This document shows positions 60,663 to 64,000 of a stretch of 64,000 bases of DNA, piece after piece. The translations under genes and the position numbers were made by a program. The stretch is from Pseudoxanthomonas sp. 3HH-4 (lineage in GTDB: Bacteria; Pseudomonadota; Gammaproteobacteria; Xanthomonadales; Xanthomonadaceae). Every line of letters starts with the position of its first letter. Positions within the stretch are counted from its first letter, which is position 1. The notes below the pieces were generated by a model. The model was not told where the DNA came from and made no database searches. It worked only from the letters and a program-made list of their open reading frames with translations. The DNA lies in contig NZ_VFPB01000005.1 of assembly GCF_006716465.1 (NCBI RefSeq), forward strand, positions 186,001-250,000, in the 5' to 3' direction.

Positions 60663-61577
60663 TCAGCGTTCACCAGAGGAAGAAAGTCTTCTCTGCGCGA
60701 GCAGGACAAAAGTCCCGCTCAATAGCAGTTCGGCGATCACAGTCAGTAGCCGGATCAGCGCGACTGACACGACAGCAATTGGCAAAGGCATCAGTGTCTG
60801 CAGCAGGCCTACCAGTACAGCTTCGCGTACCCCAATGCCTGCGGGGGCGAATAGCGCGAGCATTCCCATGAGCCCCGCAAAGTAATAGAACACGGTGATC
60901 TCGACGATGAGCGCGGGAGAGATCGTGGTGAATGCGAGGATTGCCAGGAGCAAGCTGGCGCCATGCAACGTCATGACGACAGTCTGCAATCCAACAACCT
61001 TCATGAGGAGCGCGCTGTCAGCGCGGGTCTTCGGGGGGGAGAGGCTTCCGAGTGATTTGAAGCGGCTAAAGAACTTGCGCAGGAATGGGCCTGAGGACAG
61101 GAGCAAAAGGGCTGCAAGTGCTACGGCGATCAATGTCAGGTGAAGCGGGCTGAGGGCGACGAATCCTAGCGCCGAGAAAACCAGTATGAAGAAGCAGACA
61201 GAAATCAGCGACGACGCTGTTTCGATGTATAGCGCGACGCCTGCCTTGCTGCGATGGGCCGATTCATACCCATCTACACGAAGATAGATCGTGGCGATCT
61301 TCCCTGGCACGTAACGCCCGAGTCGCGAAACCGACCAGATCCGTGCATGCGAAAGCCAGCTCGCATGTGCGCCGTAGTGGGACGCTATGCCTATCCAGAT
61401 GGCGATGTTAAGCAGGTAGGCAAGCAGCACGAAAATCAGTGACAGGGGGATGAAAGTCCAGTCGAACTGGTAGCCGTATGACAAGATCTCGCGCGCATTC
61501 TTCAGGAGGTAAGTCGCGACGAATGCGATCACCGCCACCCACAGCAATGGCTTGAGCTTCCGATAGTCAGGTTTCAT
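60663..61577 (-). CDS. flippase-like membrane protein (UPF0104 / LPG synthase TM-domain family)
   Basis: 304 aa with 7-8 TM segments. Family features: WVAVIAFVATYLLKNAREIL, HARIWSVSRLGRYVPGKIATIYLRV (the conserved 'yvPGkig' loop), and FAGLMGMLALFAPAGIGVREAVLVG (the 'PgGiGvrE' motif). Relatives include the membrane part of MprF and AglD/YbhN proteins beside glycosyltransferases. A role in moving lipid-linked sugar across the membrane is inference. Starts inside the upstream methyltransferase gene (11-bp overlap). Less GC-rich than the pil genes. Confidence 0.85.
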   Translation of the reverse strand: MKPDYRKLKPLLWVAVIAFVATYLLKNAREILSYGYQFDWTFIPLSLIFVLLAYLLNIAIWIGIASHYGAHASWLSHARIWSVSRLGRYVPGKIATIYLRVDGYESAHRSKAGVALYIETASSLISVCFFILVFSALGFVALSPLHLTLIAVALAALLLLSSGPFLRKFFSRFKSLGSLSPPKTRADSALLMKVVGLQTVVMTLHGASLLLAILAFTTISPALIVEITVFYYFAGLMGMLALFAPAGIGVREAVLVGLLQTLMPLPIAVVSVALIRLLTVIAELLLSGTFVLLAQRRLSSSGER

Positions 61578-62154
61578 CGCGCGAATCTTTGACTGCGATC
61601 GCGATGGTCTGGTGGCACCATGGTCGAGGGAATGGAATCAACCCGAGAAAAGGTACGGGAAAGCCGCCGGAATGCAGTTCTACGTCGCAGAATCCGCTGT
61701 TCTCCATCATCCGTATGAGCCAGCGCTGCGGATACAGGCAAAGATGTTCGGTTGTGTAGAAGTAATTTCTGTTGAGCGTGATGGTCAGCAGGCGCTCGAT
61801 CGGGGAATTCGGGTTTGGAGTGGAAAGGACAATTCGCCCCTTTTCACTGAGCAGCGAGCGGCAGCTCCGCAGGAAGGCATGTGGCTGCTCGACGTGTTCA
61901 AGGATTTCTCCGGCCAAGATGGCGTCAAATCTTCGTCCGGAGAAGATGTGGGTCATGTCGTGAGCGTCGCCCGCCACGCTCTCATGATAGTTGCGCGGAA
62001 GCGAGCGCTGATTGAGGTCGAAGCCGACCACGTTCTCGTTGAGGAGAAAGGGATTGGGTGATTGCGCCCAGCCGATGTCGAGTACAGATTGGCAGCCTTC
62101 GACGAGCTTGGCCATGCGCTTCATTCGCAATGACTCGTCCAGATGAATCGACAT
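61567..62154 (-). CDS. class I SAM-dependent methyltransferase
   Basis: 195 aa. SAM motif I is VLDIGWAQSPNPFLL (unusual: lacking the GxGxG loop), then VVGFDLNQRSLP, DAILAGEILEHVEQPHAFLRSCRSLLSEKGRIVLSTPNPNS, the pattern of Methyltransf_11/23 enzymes of glycan and lipid clusters. Lack of the glycine-rich loop raises the question of SAM binding, though some family members carry DVGC-like variants. It overlaps the flippase-like gene and follows the DUF354 gene by 32 bp. It probably modifies a sugar or lipid in the same pathway. Confidence 0.85.
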   Translation of the reverse strand: MSIHLDESLRMKRMAKLVEGCQSVLDIGWAQSPNPFLLNENVVGFDLNQRSLPRNYHESVAGDAHDMTHIFSGRRFDAILAGEILEHVEQPHAFLRSCRSLLSEKGRIVLSTPNPNSPIERLLTITLNRNYFYTTEHLCLYPQRWLIRMMENSGFCDVELHSGGFPVPFLGLIPFPRPWCHQTIAIAVKDSRDET

Positions 62155-62186
62155 CGGCGGTGAGGCCTCTTGGGGTTGAGGGGCAG

Positions 62187-63221
62187 TCAGCGATTCAGGG
62201 TGCTGAGAACCTGTTGGACGACGAATGCTGCGACATTCTCGCAGTCCCTTAGCATTCTGTCTCTGGCTTCACGGTATGCCTCGGTGCGCATGCCCAACAG
62301 CCAGTTGAGACCGTGCTGTAGCGATTCGGTGTCGAGCGAGTGGATGTTCTTGACCAGGCCGTACTTCGACTCCTGCTCATCCGTGTAGCCTCTTCGACTG
62401 TTCGCCATGTAAATGGCCGGCACTCCGAGTACCGCGCATTCCGACGCCATCGTGGCGCTTTCTCCAAAGTACCCGGTGCAGAACGCCATCAGGTGATGCA
62501 TATGGAGTGCTGGCCCGCGATACAGGAACCGCTTCAGGTGGGGTGGCAATTCGGCTTCGGATGACACGATGACTTTGCCATGTGCGGAAAGCCGCTCGAT
62601 GGCGGCTTCCATTAGCGCAGGGCTTAGGCCACGGTCGCCGATGTCGTGATTGGCGGTCCACGAAACAAGACGGACGAGGTAGGTAGGGCGATGCTCATCC
62701 AGTCCAGCCTCCAGTGCCGTCGCGCGATCAGGTTTGAACCAGCGAGGGTCGAGATAGCTCAGCTCGTGATAACCCGGGTAACGAACAGTCTTGCCCCTCG
62801 GCGTCCACCCGCTGTAGCAGTTCGGCACCACCACGCGCGTGGCCAGTGGATAGGTAATCCGATTCTGCATGCTTGCCATTTCGGTGTCGTAGAAGACGAC
62901 GCTTGGAATGCGCGAAATGAACGCGGATTGCGCGGCGAATGTGCCACCCAAGGCGACGGCGATGTCTGCCTTGGTCCTGCGGATGTGCTGCGTTAGTAGC
63001 AGGTTGCGCCGCACCAGCTCGCTCGCTAGTCCGAGCGGTGTGCGCGCCGCTTCGCCCAGTGATTTGTGGGGGATATCGAGTGAATCCAGAATCTCGATAG
63101 CGACGTCTTTGTTGCGCGACGTTACTGAAACTTGGTGGCCTTCTTGTGTCCACAGGTGGATGGGTACACGAAAAAAATGCGCGTGCGCAGGGTGACAGAC
63201 GTCAACGAGAATTCGGGCCAT
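62187..63221 (-). CDS. DUF354 family protein (GT-B-like)
   Basis: 344 aa. The N-terminus ILVDVCHPAHAHFFRVPIHLWTQEGHQVSVTSRNKD is the DUF354 hallmark, followed by IAVALGGTFAAQSAFISRIPSVVFYDTE and PNCYSGWTPRGKTVRYPGYHELSYLDP. C-terminal half has VSSEAELP and FCTGYFGESATMASECAVLGVPAIYM, similar to MurG/UDP-GlcNAc 2-epimerase-type sugar-nucleotide pockets. Family role is unproven; members often sit in polysaccharide loci of bacteria and archaea. No TM segment. Confidence 0.85.
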   Translation of the reverse strand: MARILVDVCHPAHAHFFRVPIHLWTQEGHQVSVTSRNKDVAIEILDSLDIPHKSLGEAARTPLGLASELVRRNLLLTQHIRRTKADIAVALGGTFAAQSAFISRIPSVVFYDTEMASMQNRITYPLATRVVVPNCYSGWTPRGKTVRYPGYHELSYLDPRWFKPDRATALEAGLDEHRPTYLVRLVSWTANHDIGDRGLSPALMEAAIERLSAHGKVIVSSEAELPPHLKRFLYRGPALHMHHLMAFCTGYFGESATMASECAVLGVPAIYMANSRRGYTDEQESKYGLVKNIHSLDTESLQHGLNWLLGMRTEAYREARDRMLRDCENVAAFVVQQVLSTLNR

Positions 63222-63310
63222 GGTCTTGTCTTGGTCTCGCGGGATTGGATACCGTCAACGCGCGGAAAACTGCGCTGCGTCCGTTGCAGCGATCTTGCTT
63301 GCGCCGATTA

Positions 63311-64000
63311 CTAGTGGTTGGCGTTTTCCTGCAATCTGCTTCGTGCGATGCCGACCTGCTCGATCTTCCGGGCCAGATCCGGTCTCCCCTTGGCCCTAAG
63401 TTCGGCGGCAAGTTGCAGAGGAAAGGGGTCATTGGGCGGATTGGCGTAGATCGCTGCTTCAAAGTGTGGAAGAGCAAGCTCAGGCTCAGCAAGATCCTCC
63501 ATGATGAAGTAGCCCGTCGCAGCGGCATTGAATGCGCCTAGTGCTCTGCGGTTCAGCAGGCCGGAGAATGTCTCGATGAGTTCTTGCTTGTCCAGTTGCA
63601 CACCTTTCCGCGCGTGAAACGTCAGGATCATGAAGATCCTGGCGTTGTCGCGCGTCATTGGAACGGTCTCCATCCGGCGCTGAAGGCTATCCCAGTCTTG
63701 AGGTGTAATGCTTCCCTGAAGCGACTTCAGCACTATCAGCAGGGTCTGGCTATTGAGCGAATCCGGTGCTGCTGCCGAGCCCGCGCTGCAGGTCCTGATA
63801 GCTTGGTCCAGGCGCGGATTCCCTTTGACTGCACCACCTCCCGCATTGAAGTAGCTTGCGCAGAGTTGAGTCCACGCGCGTCCAGAGCCGCTCGCCTGCT
63901 CGGTAGCTTGGCGAGCGATGCCCTGGTTGCTGGCCCACGTGTGCGCGCGGAACAGGGTGGCGCCTGACAGTGCAACAAGGGCGGCCGCACAAGCGATGAC
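63311..64000 (-). CDS. C-terminal part of a membrane protein with a periplasmic helical-repeat tail (start beyond window)
   Basis: The frame is open from base 64000 to the stop at 63311 (229 codons seen). It begins with the end of a TM helix (ALVALSGATLFRA), then HTWASNQGIARQATEQASG, whose 'R...W.....L...' turn is like the segment between the last TM and the TPRs of TMTC/PglL-like glycosyltransferases. The tail is helical and TPR-like (LGAFNAAATGYFIMEDLAEPELALPHFEAAIYANP; PFPLQLAAELRAKGRPDLARKIEQV). Four or more cysteines occur near the junction. Identity as glycosyltransferase or O-antigen-ligase-like protein is a guess, since the catalytic part is outside. Confidence 0.6.
   Translation of the reverse strand, partial: VIACAAALVALSGATLFRAHTWASNQGIARQATEQASGSGRAWTQLCASYFNAGGGAVKGNPRLDQAIRTCSAGSAAAPDSLNSQTLLIVLKSLQGSITPQDWDSLQRRMETVPMTRDNARIFMILTFHARKGVQLDKQELIETFSGLLNRRALGAFNAAATGYFIMEDLAEPELALPHFEAAIYANPPNDPFPLQLAAELRAKGRPDLARKIEQVGIARSRLQENANH

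Overview
The window is a GC-rich gammaproteobacterial chromosome segment whose gene content and order point to the Xanthomonadaceae (Pseudoxanthomonas, Stenotrophomonas, Lysobacter or Xanthomonas-like). The clues are the CysN-CysC fusion, a division/cell-wall (dcw) cluster without murD, the pilA-pilB-pilC-pilD-coaE block, and many short REP-like palindromes of the kind common in that family. This is inference from gene order and protein character; no database search was run.

Layout. 1-12.7 kb holds mixed metabolic and transport genes: the end of cysNC, an RND efflux adaptor and pump, a GNAT enzyme, an alanine/glycine symporter, a TrmH-type rRNA methyltransferase, an M28 peptidase, MscL, a fumarylacetoacetase-family hydrolase, a small membrane protein, a Rieske protein, and a soluble chemoreceptor-like protein with its domains in an unusual order. 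12.7-13.4 kb has no convincing gene. 13.4-24.6 kb carries ettA, an RcnB-like gene, then glyA-nrdR-GNAT-ribD-methyltransferase, an FMN riboswitch, ribE-ribB(X)-ribH-nusB, a small HhH gene and thiL. 24.7-31.4 kb has an FAD-linked dehydrogenase, yraN and an LpoA-like lipoprotein, rsmI, chrA, the RNase P RNA with a chain of hairpins behind it, and an NRDE-family gene.

31.4-48.5 kb is the dcw cluster: mraZ-rsmH-ftsL-ftsI-murE-murF-mraY-ftsW-murG-murC-ddl-ftsQ-ftsA-ftsZ-lpxC. Every junction from mraZ to ftsA overlaps. Upstream lie a sigma70 promoter, a 10-bp-phased MraZ operator, a perfect DnaA box and a palindrome. 48.7-54.3 kb holds dciA, an M23 peptidase, secA with a terminator-like leader hairpin, and a MutT-ThiE fusion. 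54.3-59.6 kb, on the minus strand, is pilA-pilB-pilC-pilD-coaE, with a clear sigma54 promoter in front of pilA. 59.8-64 kb reads less GC-rich and encodes a polyprenyl-phosphate-sugar-synthase-like GT2, a flippase-like membrane protein, a SAM methyltransferase, a DUF354 protein and the end of a membrane protein with a periplasmic repeat tail. Its position beside pilA suggests a variable glycan or pilin-modification locus.

The genes mostly serve envelope building: peptidoglycan precursors, septation, lipid A commitment, protein export and type IV pili. A second group serves flavin, thiamine, folate-C1 and CoA cofactor supply. The least explained parts are the pilA-adjacent glycan genes, the missing murD, the repeat elements whose ends supply stop codons, and the hairpin chain after rnpB.
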